Shown: piece after piece, positions 15,101 through 21,230 of the stretch | Layout of the letters: each line of letters starts with the position of its first letter | Position numbering within the stretch: position 1 is the stretch's first letter | NCBI GenBank assembly: GCA_937951685.1 | Contig: CALFBG010000098.1 | Location: 1 to 32,056 of the forward strand | Origin: an uncultured Saprospiraceae bacterium | Lineage (GTDB): Bacteria > Bacteroidota > Bacteroidia > Chitinophagales > Saprospiraceae | Direction: 5' to 3' | Length of the DNA stretch: 32,056 bases | Notes under the pieces: model-generated | What the model saw: only the letters and a program-made list of their open reading frames with translations | The model's database searches: none | What the model was told of the DNA's origin: nothing | Program-made: the position numbers and the translations under genes

Positions 15101-15586
15101 ATTCGCAACGTAAATATCTAACCAACCATCGTTGTTAAAATCGCCAAAAGTAGCGCCGTAGCTTGGATCATTTTCTACGTGTAAACCCGCCGCAGCGGTC
15201 ACATCCGTTAAATTCATGCTGCCATCATTTTGGTATAAACGATTAGGGGCATTCATATTGGTAACGAATAAATCTTTGTCGCCATCGTTATCGTAATCTA
15301 CCCAAAGTATTTGCTTGGATTGATCCGTTTCGCCGACGAGCGGTGCTAACTTGGTGAGCGTTCCATTATTATTTTGGAAAAAGTGAATTGGATCTCCTGC
15401 TTCGGAAGAGAAGGTGAGGTCATCCCAACCATCTCCGTTAAAATCGCAAAAGCTAACGCCACCACCAAAAGATCCTTGGCCGTAACTTTCTATAATGCTA
15501 TTGGCTGCAGCAACGTTTTGAAAGCTTTGCGCTTGCAATAATTGAGTTAAACAGATCAACCCAATTGTAAGTAATTGTTTGTTCAT
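12167..15586 (-). CDS. Giant secreted FG-GAP/ASPIC-UnbV (CRTAC1-like) protein with T9SS tail
   Basis: 1139 residues from the ATG at 15586 (MNKQLLTIGLICLTQLLQAQ signal peptide); an in-frame upstream start at 15637 would bury that signal and is rejected. Two homologous modules (about 20-482 and 483-948) each contain seven-bladed-propeller-type FG-GAP/VCBS repeats with calcium-binding loops such as DYDNDGDKD, DFNNDGWLD and DFDKDGDQD, and each closes with an ASPIC/UnbV domain (NRDGIGSWIEVY... SIKVKWLSG; NRDGIGSWVEFY... VVVRWLSG). Then comes an Ig/FN3-like module (about 951-1055, VFGYEVQRSTSRDRFEKIAW) and a type A T9SS sorting domain (IFPNPVASNQLFID to FIVQR). Such proteins are surface-bound or released; binding of glycans or of other proteins is plausible but unproven. 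It lies downstream of the kelch gene, with its own good promoter. Confidence 0.93.
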   Translation of the reverse strand: MNKQLLTIGLICLTQLLQAQSFQNVAAANSIIESYGQGSFGGGVSFCDFNGDGWDDLTFSSEAGDPIHFFQNNNGTLTKLAPLVGETDQSKQILWVDYDNDGDKDLFVTNMNAPNRLYQNDGSMNLTDVTAAAGLHVENDPSYGATFGDFNNDGWLDIYVANHSLGTGCNCTNYLYQSDGDGTFTDITTATTAEADALSFCSAAFDFDKDGDQDIYTAIDRFFSNSLLANDGNANFSDVSAASGTNIVIDAMNVGLGDYDNDGDEDIYVTNTPGGNVLLCNQGDGTFSDCTAAAGVGFFRVGWGGNFVDYDNDGDLDLYVSSMRALANEPNALYENQGNGTFTEPLANGLPGDTVTSFANAIGDLNNDGYPDFAVSNYDTYAHMVWQNQNTNANNFVKVELVGTLSNRDGIGSWIEVYAGGETYYRYTHSGIAFLAQNSSYENIGIGTAATIDSIKVKWLSGMEDVRYNVSINQKITITESCFEEVASAQNITTGYGTGFVGGGISFADFNNDGWDDLSFATNGTQDLKFYQNMSGSFQSVSLTGVSLTAESKQILWVDYDNDGDQDLFVANYDSQNRLYQNNGSMVMTDITNASGLKIINDPSMGASFGDYDNDGYLDLYVINYDLFSNPLYSNFLYRNKGDGTFEDKTIEAGVGDANKIPLCAGFLDYDKDGYQDIYIAIDRTNFANTMLHNNGDGTFTDVSATTNSNLLIDAMNVGVADYDEDGDLDIYISNTPAGGNKLLRNNLESGTADFTEVSVSAGVNFNRVGWGANFFDFDNDSDLDLYASSMNPVASQPNALYRSEGDGTFKEILVRGLPGDTVKSFSNAIGDFDNNGYPDVAVCNDGTYNFMLWQNKINSGHNYLKVKLQGVASNRDGIGSWVEFYLNGDRHTRYLMAGEAYLGQNSKIITMGLGAETSVDSVVVRWLSGAVSKQFDVAANQVVTIVENALLPAELLSFSGVPIKNEYIQLSWVTASEKEVFGYEVQRSTSRDRFEKIAWVNSNGNSYQTQNYGHDDDQIPGNGNYYYRLKVVNLDGTHAYSNIISVRVPLEAGYVLHEIFPNPVASNQLFIDLESSTPRQMQFSIFNTIGQLVFAQNIDLFEGDNRVELPIENWANGQYFIKMDDSILVTTSRFIVQR
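12743..15529 (-). repeat. Tandem duplication inside the FG-GAP/ASPIC gene
   Basis: Unit 1 (14141-15529) and unit 2 (12743-14140) encode modules of about 463 and 466 residues that align end to end: YGQGSFGGGVSFCDFNGDGW with YGTGFVGGGISFADFNNDGW, KQILWVDYDNDGD in both, IDAMNVG in both, RGLPGDTVKSFSNAIGD with NGLPGDTVTSFANAIGD, and NRDGIGSW in both. The copies are clearly diverged, so the duplication is not recent. Boundaries are estimated from the protein alignment. Confidence 0.85.
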
Positions 15587-15731
15587 GAGGTTTGTTTTTA
15601 CAGAGCATCCAGTAAATAAAGGGGACTTTATGATCAAGGTCTAACAAATAGACCTAACTAAAATAGATATTATTACTTAAGATCGGATTGGGATAAGGGG
15701 CTAGTACAGCACTTTAACTTCTAGTGTTGTT

Positions 15732-15762
15732 CAAATGTACTAAAAAAAATGTCGGGTAACAA
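15732..15762 (-). promoter_or_regulatory. Promoter of the FG-GAP/ASPIC gene
   Basis: On the minus strand TTG (15762-15760) and TACATTTG (15739-15732) are separated by 20 bases, an exact fit to the Bacteroidota -33/-7 pattern. Transcription would start near 15725, leaving a leader of about 140 bases that contains a small hairpin (GGTCTA/TAGACC, 15638-15654). Confidence 0.6.
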
Positions 15763-15808
15763 GCAATTTAGTAAAAAAAAGATGTGTAAATGAAACTTTT
15801 GTTTTTCG

Positions 15809-17167
15809 CTAAGGCTTGATCTTTAGCAATTTATAGGAGTTATATTGTTGCGGGTACCGTATTTGCAATTGGTAATTTCCGTTTGGTAGATGGCTTAAAT
15901 TAATAGTAGTCGTAGGCACTAAAAGTGGTCCTTCGAGTAAAATTTGCCCGAAAGTATTGCTGATTTGGTACGTGGAGGCTTGGCTTTGCTGCGGTAAGGT
16001 GATTTGAACATTTTCTCGGACTGGATTCGGGAAAATAAGAACTGCTTCCGTGGGAATATTCACCTGGCTCAAAATCTGTCCCAAGTAAGTCAAGCGATAA
16101 AGCTTATCGCTAACTTGCTGGTTGGCAAGCATTCCACCCGCTAGATAACTTAGGGTAGGACTGATCACGGCAATGCCACGCAAATCCATTGGTAACTCGT
16201 CGACGAGCGTTTCTTCCCAAGTATTACTGATAGGAGTGTAGGACAAAATGCGATTCAGCGGAGCAACTCCGCTGTCATCTAAGTAGGAGAGTCCATTATA
16301 ATTATAAGTATCCCCTGAGCCACCAAACCAACAAATAGATTGATTGACTTTGCGGGCAGCCATGCGATAGCCTACTTTTCCCGTTGGTTGTGTTTCGATA
16401 CTCCAAGTGATCGATTGTGGATTTTCGGGATTAATGACTCCTTTACGGAGTTGATTTTGAATGGGAAAGGGCGGCATACAACAACTAGAAGCGGCACCAC
16501 CAAAGTAAAATATAGTATCTCCCAAAATATATCCCGCTGAGCCAAAAGATTTATAATCATCGGTATTGGGCATTTGCGAGGCAAAACTCCAACTATCAGT
16601 ACTGGGGTTGTAAATTTGCGTATTGGGCGTATTAGTTCCTGCGGCTGCGTTGCCGGACCAGCCCGTTACCACGTAAAGCAACGAATCTCGCCAAACGCCT
16701 TGCACTTGATCGTCAATTCTCAAAGGAATATCTTTGGCGTTGCTCAAGTATTGATTGGTTGTTATATCGAAACGATGCACCAAATTCGAGGAAATTTCAC
16801 TTCCATTCGCTAAAATATGATAACCACCGACAATGTAGATGATGTTGCCAATTCTATTCGCGGAAGCAGCAACTTTTCCACCATCCGGATCGGGCAAGTC
16901 GGGGAGGGTTTCCCATTGATCCAACTCGACATCGTAGCGAAAAGCTTTCAAATGTGCGCCAGTGCTACCTACTTTCGTAGAATCTAAGCCCGCAAAAGAG
17001 TAGACGTAAGCTTTTCCATTGACAAAACCTTCTACGACAGCATTATTACTTACGGGCTCGGGCATCGGACTTAGCGTCGTGATTTCCCATGCTTGTGCCA
17101 GCAGCTGTAGACTTACGAATTGGAGTAATAAAACTAAGGTTCCGTAGGATAAAACTTTCATAGTCAT
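15809..17167 (-). CDS. Secreted kelch-type beta-propeller protein with T9SS sorting domain
   Basis: 452 residues. Signal peptide to about residue 25 (QFVSLQLLAQ), followed by kelch-like blades: VNGKAYVYSFAG... DVELDQWETLPDLP; RIGNIIYIVGG; DSLLYVVTGWSG... YNPSTDSWSFASQMP; LGDTIFYFGG; VNQSICWFGGSG... PISNTWEETL; SYLAGGM. The paired Gly and the Tyr/Trp spacing are typical of kelch repeats and give about five or six visible blades. Residues about 376-452 form a type A sorting domain (IFPNPVRENVQITLP ... YKLLKIKP), so it is exported by T9SS. The start could be ATG 17167 or ATG 17161. It begins 52 bases after the GH31 stop codon on the same strand, so the two may be co-transcribed. Ligand unknown; a surface glycan-binding role is only a guess. 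Confidence 0.88.
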   Translation of the reverse strand: MTMKVLSYGTLVLLLQFVSLQLLAQAWEITTLSPMPEPVSNNAVVEGFVNGKAYVYSFAGLDSTKVGSTGAHLKAFRYDVELDQWETLPDLPDPDGGKVAASANRIGNIIYIVGGYHILANGSEISSNLVHRFDITTNQYLSNAKDIPLRIDDQVQGVWRDSLLYVVTGWSGNAAAGTNTPNTQIYNPSTDSWSFASQMPNTDDYKSFGSAGYILGDTIFYFGGAASSCCMPPFPIQNQLRKGVINPENPQSITWSIETQPTGKVGYRMAARKVNQSICWFGGSGDTYNYNGLSYLDDSGVAPLNRILSYTPISNTWEETLVDELPMDLRGIAVISPTLSYLAGGMLANQQVSDKLYRLTYLGQILSQVNIPTEAVLIFPNPVRENVQITLPQQSQASTYQISNTFGQILLEGPLLVPTTTINLSHLPNGNYQLQIRYPQQYNSYKLLKIKP

Positions 17168-17219
17168 AAAATTGAGGTAGAAGCTATTTGAAAACTGCTT
17201 ATTCTGACAATTTCAAATG

Positions 17220-19730
17220 CTATGCGGTGATGACAATTTCTTCAAAATGTCTTTTTAAGCTAATATGATAAACGTTACGATTATTCATCCTTTTCGTTTT
17301 AATTCTCTGTGGTTGATCATCCACCAGACATTTTTGTGGCTCAAAGTCTAAGCCGTATAATTCAAGGTCGTACTTCTGGTAGCTTTCTTGGTATTGTCCC
17401 GTTTTGAGGCAACTCATCGTAAAGCGATCTTTGTTAGCTTCCGTCGTAAATACTTTTAAGGCGTAGGCTTCTTCTAAGTATTTATAATCATCTCCTTGGT
17501 CTTCGTACAATACGCTGTGTTGCTTTTCTTGGTCTGCATAAACTTTCAGGCTTAAGCGTTTGATCTTTTTCTCTCCGACGAATTGTTGTACCGGATATTC
17601 AGGGAGAACTGTTCCCGCTTTTACAAAAACAGGAATCTGATCTAACTGGCAACGGTGTCTAATCTTTTGTTTTCCTTCAAATCGCTCCCCACTGTAGTAA
17701 TCGTACCAATTTCCTTTCGGTAAATAAATCGTCTGTGTTTTTTGTTGGGATTTTGTAACGGGTGCAATTAATAAATTGGCTCCAAACATAAATTCTTGAT
17801 CTCGTTGAACGGCTATCGGATCGGTTTGATCATAAAAAGCCATGCTGCGAATCATTGGAATACCCGTTGTACTGTGTTGCCAAAAACTAGTATAAAGGTA
17901 GGGGAGTAGCCGGTATCGCATTTCAATTGCCGTACGGGCCAAATCAGTATATTCGTCGCCAAATGCCCAGGGTTCTTGGTCTAAGCGGTTAACTTTTTCT
18001 GCTGCGGCTACCTTATCTTGATCAACTAAAGCGGCGCCATCTTCTTTATTGCCAATGGAATGTACTCGGAAGAAAGGGTGAAAAATACCCATTTGTAACC
18101 AACGTACAAAAAGCTCTCCGTCGGGCTGATCCACGAAGCCGCCGATATCTGTTCCAATGAAAGAGAAACCCGAAATACTCATGCGTTGACACTGGGTATT
18201 TGCAATTTGTAAGTGTTCCCAATTTGCAATATTATCGCCCGTCCAGAGCGCTGCGTACCGTTGTCCACCGGAAAAACTTGCTCTACTGAGTAAAAATGGT
18301 CGTTGCTGCGGACGAAGCTCTTTTAAGCCTTCTTGCGTCGCTTTACTCATTTGCATTCCATAGATGTTGTGTGCCTTTTTGTGGCTACAAGGATGACCGT
18401 CATAATCATGTCTGACATCTTCGGGGAAAGTCATTTTATCGACTTGGAAGATGGCGGGTTCGTTCATATCGTTCCAAAATCCCGCTACGTCTTGCTCCTG
18501 ATAAAGCTTTTTGTATAACTTTCCCCACCAAGTTCTGACACTCGCTTTCGTAAAATCTGGAAAAACACAAGCGGGTGGCCAAACACTGGCAATCATTAAG
18601 TCTCCATCGGGGCGTTTACAAAAAACATCGGCTTGCATACCAGACTGATAAACCTCGTATGCTTCGTCAACCATAATCCCTGGATCAATCATGACAATCG
18701 TCTTGAAACCATCCTTCTTCAATCCTTTAATCATCTTTTTTGGATTGGGAAAAAGCTTTTTGTCCCAAGTAAAACAGCGATATTCATCCATATAATCAAT
18801 ATCCAGATAAATCGCATCACAAGGAATATTGAGTGCTCTAAATTGAGCTGCAATTTCTTTTACTCGTGCTTCTGGGTAATAACTCCAACGACATTGGTGA
18901 AAGCCTAAAGCCCACATTGGTGGCAATTCGGCTACGCCCGTCAGTTGTGCATATTGCATCGCTACTTGATCCAATTGTGGACCGTACATGAAGTAATAAT
19001 TCATCTCACCGCCCGCGACGGAAAAAGATAATTTTCCTTTTCGGCGATGATCGAAATCAAAATGACTCCGGTAAGTATTATCTAGGAAAATACCGTAAGC
19101 ACTACCTTGGTGTAAAGCGTAATAGAACGGCACGGAACGGTATAATGGATCAGTATTTTTGCCGTAAGCAAAGGCATCGGTATTCCAATTTTCTAGTGTT
19201 TGTCCCCGTAGATTAGAATTGCCAGATTTATCTCCTAAGCCCAGATAAACTTCTTTGGTCAGTGCCTTTTTTTCGATTGAAACTTTGCTTAGCCCTTTTA
19301 AAACGGTAGACTTTGCGTAATAACCCGCTGCATCTTCACAAACAATTTTGCCTTGTTGATCAATAATTTTTACGGCGAGGCTTTTTTTGTCAATACGACA
19401 GGACAGTCGCTTTGTTCTAAACTCAAAGTAGCTAGGTTTTTCCGTCAAATCCATCCCTTTTGTTTTGGCCTTCGGCACATTAGGAATTGCATAAGAAAAA
19501 TCTTCCGCAAAGATACCATTGTGAGCATATCGAAAGCGTAAAACACTATGATTGATCGGATATACGCGAAGTTGGATATTGTTTTTACTACGGAATAGGA
19601 AATACCGTTTTGTTTTTGTCGCTTCCGTCAAGGCATCGGGAATGTATTCCGTATAAACATCGGGATAACGCACCATATCTGCGGTCTCCGTTTGATTTAC
19701 TTCAGTGGGAGTCGTTGTCTTTTTTGTCAT
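17220..19730 (-). CDS. Cytoplasmic alpha-glucosidase, glycoside hydrolase family 31
   Basis: 836 residues without a signal peptide, so probably cytoplasmic. N-terminal GH31 beta domain (about 40-260), then the barrel beginning ELPPMWALGFHQCRWSYYP. The nucleophile region is GFWNDMNEPAIF with D421 and the acid/base region is LWTGDN with D499. Other family marks are DAIYLDIDYMDEYRCFTWD, FLLSRASFSGGQRYAALW, FSFIGTDIGGF and RWLQMGIFHPFFRVHS. C-terminal beta domains follow (LPKGNWYDYYSGERFEG, VFVKAGTVLPEYPVQQ). The expected reaction is release of alpha-glucose from the non-reducing ends of maltodextrin-like oligosaccharides, although GH31 also includes xylosidases and other specificities. It could process products imported after secreted amylase action. 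A hairpin at 19768 separates it from the upstream CBS gene. Confidence 0.93.
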   Translation of the reverse strand: MTKKTTTPTEVNQTETADMVRYPDVYTEYIPDALTEATKTKRYFLFRSKNNIQLRVYPINHSVLRFRYAHNGIFAEDFSYAIPNVPKAKTKGMDLTEKPSYFEFRTKRLSCRIDKKSLAVKIIDQQGKIVCEDAAGYYAKSTVLKGLSKVSIEKKALTKEVYLGLGDKSGNSNLRGQTLENWNTDAFAYGKNTDPLYRSVPFYYALHQGSAYGIFLDNTYRSHFDFDHRRKGKLSFSVAGGEMNYYFMYGPQLDQVAMQYAQLTGVAELPPMWALGFHQCRWSYYPEARVKEIAAQFRALNIPCDAIYLDIDYMDEYRCFTWDKKLFPNPKKMIKGLKKDGFKTIVMIDPGIMVDEAYEVYQSGMQADVFCKRPDGDLMIASVWPPACVFPDFTKASVRTWWGKLYKKLYQEQDVAGFWNDMNEPAIFQVDKMTFPEDVRHDYDGHPCSHKKAHNIYGMQMSKATQEGLKELRPQQRPFLLSRASFSGGQRYAALWTGDNIANWEHLQIANTQCQRMSISGFSFIGTDIGGFVDQPDGELFVRWLQMGIFHPFFRVHSIGNKEDGAALVDQDKVAAAEKVNRLDQEPWAFGDEYTDLARTAIEMRYRLLPYLYTSFWQHSTTGIPMIRSMAFYDQTDPIAVQRDQEFMFGANLLIAPVTKSQQKTQTIYLPKGNWYDYYSGERFEGKQKIRHRCQLDQIPVFVKAGTVLPEYPVQQFVGEKKIKRLSLKVYADQEKQHSVLYEDQGDDYKYLEEAYALKVFTTEANKDRFTMSCLKTGQYQESYQKYDLELYGLDFEPQKCLVDDQPQRIKTKRMNNRNVYHISLKRHFEEIVITA

Positions 19731-19767
19731 AGTCTGCTTGTGTTTGTCAATGCGAGGGAATCTTTGG

Positions 19768-19822
19768 GAGCGGGTTTAAAGCTGTCAGTCGTTACCAATG
19801 AATGACAGCTTTAAACCCGCTC
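19768..19822. repeat. Perfect 20-bp hairpin between the CBS-protein and GH31 genes
   Basis: Arms 19768-19787 and 19803-19822 (GAGCGGGTTTAAAGC... and complement) pair without a mismatch around a 15-base loop. The flanking genes are both on the minus strand, yet the T tract (ATTATTTTTTTAG, 19827-19839) follows the stem on the plus strand; on the minus strand it is followed by CCCAAAGATT. It may act as a transcript-end or processing structure for the CBS gene even without a U tract. A second small stem (TAAGTAG/CTACTTA, 19841-19858) lies beside it. Confidence 0.7.
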
Positions 19823-19863
19823 TAAAATTATTTTTTTAGCTAAGTAGCAATCTACTTATAATT

Positions 19864-20961
19864 TTATTTAGCTTGCTCGTCGGTGCTCGGCTCATCCTTA
19901 ATCAAGCCCAAATGCCGTGCTCTTTTTTCCCAATTCTTTCGAGCTAAAACTTGCATATCGGTGTCATCATCGTATTCATCTACAATCTCTAAGCCTAGCA
20001 GCGTTTCAATTACATCTTCCATGGATACGATGCCAGACATTCCTCCGAACTCATCGACGACTAAGGCAATGTGTTCTTTACTTTCTACGAACTTGCTAAA
20101 CAAGTCTGGCAATGGAAACTTGTCATTAACAATCATGATATCTCGTGCGATGGTTTTTAAGGTATCTTCGCCTTGTTTGTCGATCAACTTAACGAAGACC
20201 TTATCCTTAAGCACAAAGCCAGTAATATTGTCTTTTGTTTGATTAAAAATAGGAATCCGAGAGAAGATGATATCTCGGTGCATATCGTAAAACTCTTGGA
20301 TCGTTGTCGTTTCGGAAGCCGCAATGACAACTGTTCGGGGGGTCATGATATCTCTAGCCTGCACTCTACTGAAATGCAAGAGATTATGGATGATTTTAGA
20401 TTCTCCTTTCTTAAAGATGCCCGCTTTTTCTCCAATTTCCGTCATCACACTAAAATCTGCTCTACTCAAAACGCTTTTCTTTTTATCTTTTTTCAAAGAC
20501 TTGGTAATGATTTGACAAAGCCACACGAGTGGCGCGAGCAAAGTGATGATGACCGTAAGCGATCGTACAGTAAAAGGAATTAAGGATTTCCAGTAGTTGG
20601 CACCAATCGTTTTAGGAATAATTTCTGAAAGGATCAAAATAACCATCGTCATTACTACGGGAACTACCGTCGAAGCAATGAAAGGTTGAGTGTCTTGCCA
20701 GATGGAAGTAGCTTGTGCACCGACACCAATGGCACCGACCGTATGTGCGATCGTATTCAAGGTCAAGATGGCTGCGAGTGGTCGGTCGATATTATCTTTG
20801 TATTCTTTTAATTTCTGACCAACGCTGGTTCCTTCCTTGAGTAGAATGGCTACTCGTGAAGGTGGAATACTCAAGAGAACGGCTTCCCACACCGAACAGA
20901 GAAAAGAGAAAATAACGGAAAGTAGGACAAAGGCTATTAAAATAATATATTCAGTACCCAT
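19864..20961 (-). CDS. CNNM/DUF21 membrane protein with paired CBS domains
   Basis: 365 residues. N-terminal DUF21 (CNNM) transmembrane domain, about 1-170, with hydrophobic segments YIILIAFVLLSVIFSFLCSVWEAVLLSI, the conserved LAAILTLNTIAHTVGAIGVGAQ, VVPVVMTMVILILSEIIPKTIGANYW, and LTVIITLLAPLVWLC. Then comes the CBS pair (about 200-335): RDIMTPRTVVIA... FYDMHRDIIFSRIPIFNQTKDNITGFVLKDKVF, and FSKFVESKEHIALVVDEFGGMSGIVSMEDVIETLLG. Relatives act in magnesium or cobalt efflux or tolerance, with the CBS pair as nucleotide sensor. The usual C-terminal CorC/HlyC transporter-associated domain is absent: only about 45 acidic and basic residues follow VDEYDDDTD. Start is ATG 20961. Confidence 0.92.
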   Translation of the reverse strand: MGTEYIILIAFVLLSVIFSFLCSVWEAVLLSIPPSRVAILLKEGTSVGQKLKEYKDNIDRPLAAILTLNTIAHTVGAIGVGAQATSIWQDTQPFIASTVVPVVMTMVILILSEIIPKTIGANYWKSLIPFTVRSLTVIITLLAPLVWLCQIITKSLKKDKKKSVLSRADFSVMTEIGEKAGIFKKGESKIIHNLLHFSRVQARDIMTPRTVVIAASETTTIQEFYDMHRDIIFSRIPIFNQTKDNITGFVLKDKVFVKLIDKQGEDTLKTIARDIMIVNDKFPLPDLFSKFVESKEHIALVVDEFGGMSGIVSMEDVIETLLGLEIVDEYDDDTDMQVLARKNWEKRARHLGLIKDEPSTDEQAK

Positions 20962-21077
20962 TTATGATAGTTAAAATTTGAGTTTGTTTAGATCTTTAGC
21001 ATCAAGAAAACTAGTAATTGGAAGTGACGCAATGCAGAAAAATCTACTCGTTAATAGTTAAAATTGTTTTGAAACAG

Positions 21078-21085
21078 CAAATATA
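21078..21085 (-). promoter_or_regulatory. Candidate -7 box for the CNNM/CBS gene
   Basis: Minus strand 21085-21078 reads TATATTTG, a full match to TAnnTTTG, about 117 bases before the ATG. The nearest upstream TTG is 30 bases away, too far for a standard -33 box, so support is partial. Confidence 0.3.
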
Positions 21086-21157
21086 TAGAAAAACCTTGAT
21101 GTTCGTGTAGCTTTTCAATGGCTAGTTGATAATGAATAGGCTGTAGATCTTAAAACT

Positions 21158-21197
21158 AAAAAAGAGCGAGAATTTGGAAGTCCCAAATTCTCGCTCT
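21158..21197 (-). terminator. Intrinsic terminator of the LysM gene (minus strand)
   Basis: A perfect 15-bp stem (21163-21177 with 21183-21197; GAGCGAGAATTTGG and complement), 5-base loop, and on the minus strand six U (A run 21158-21163) overlapping its end. It lies about 33 bases beyond the LysM gene stop. Confidence 0.88.
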
Positions 21198-21230
21198 CAC
21201 AATGATTACCGTAGAATAAATAATGGTATT

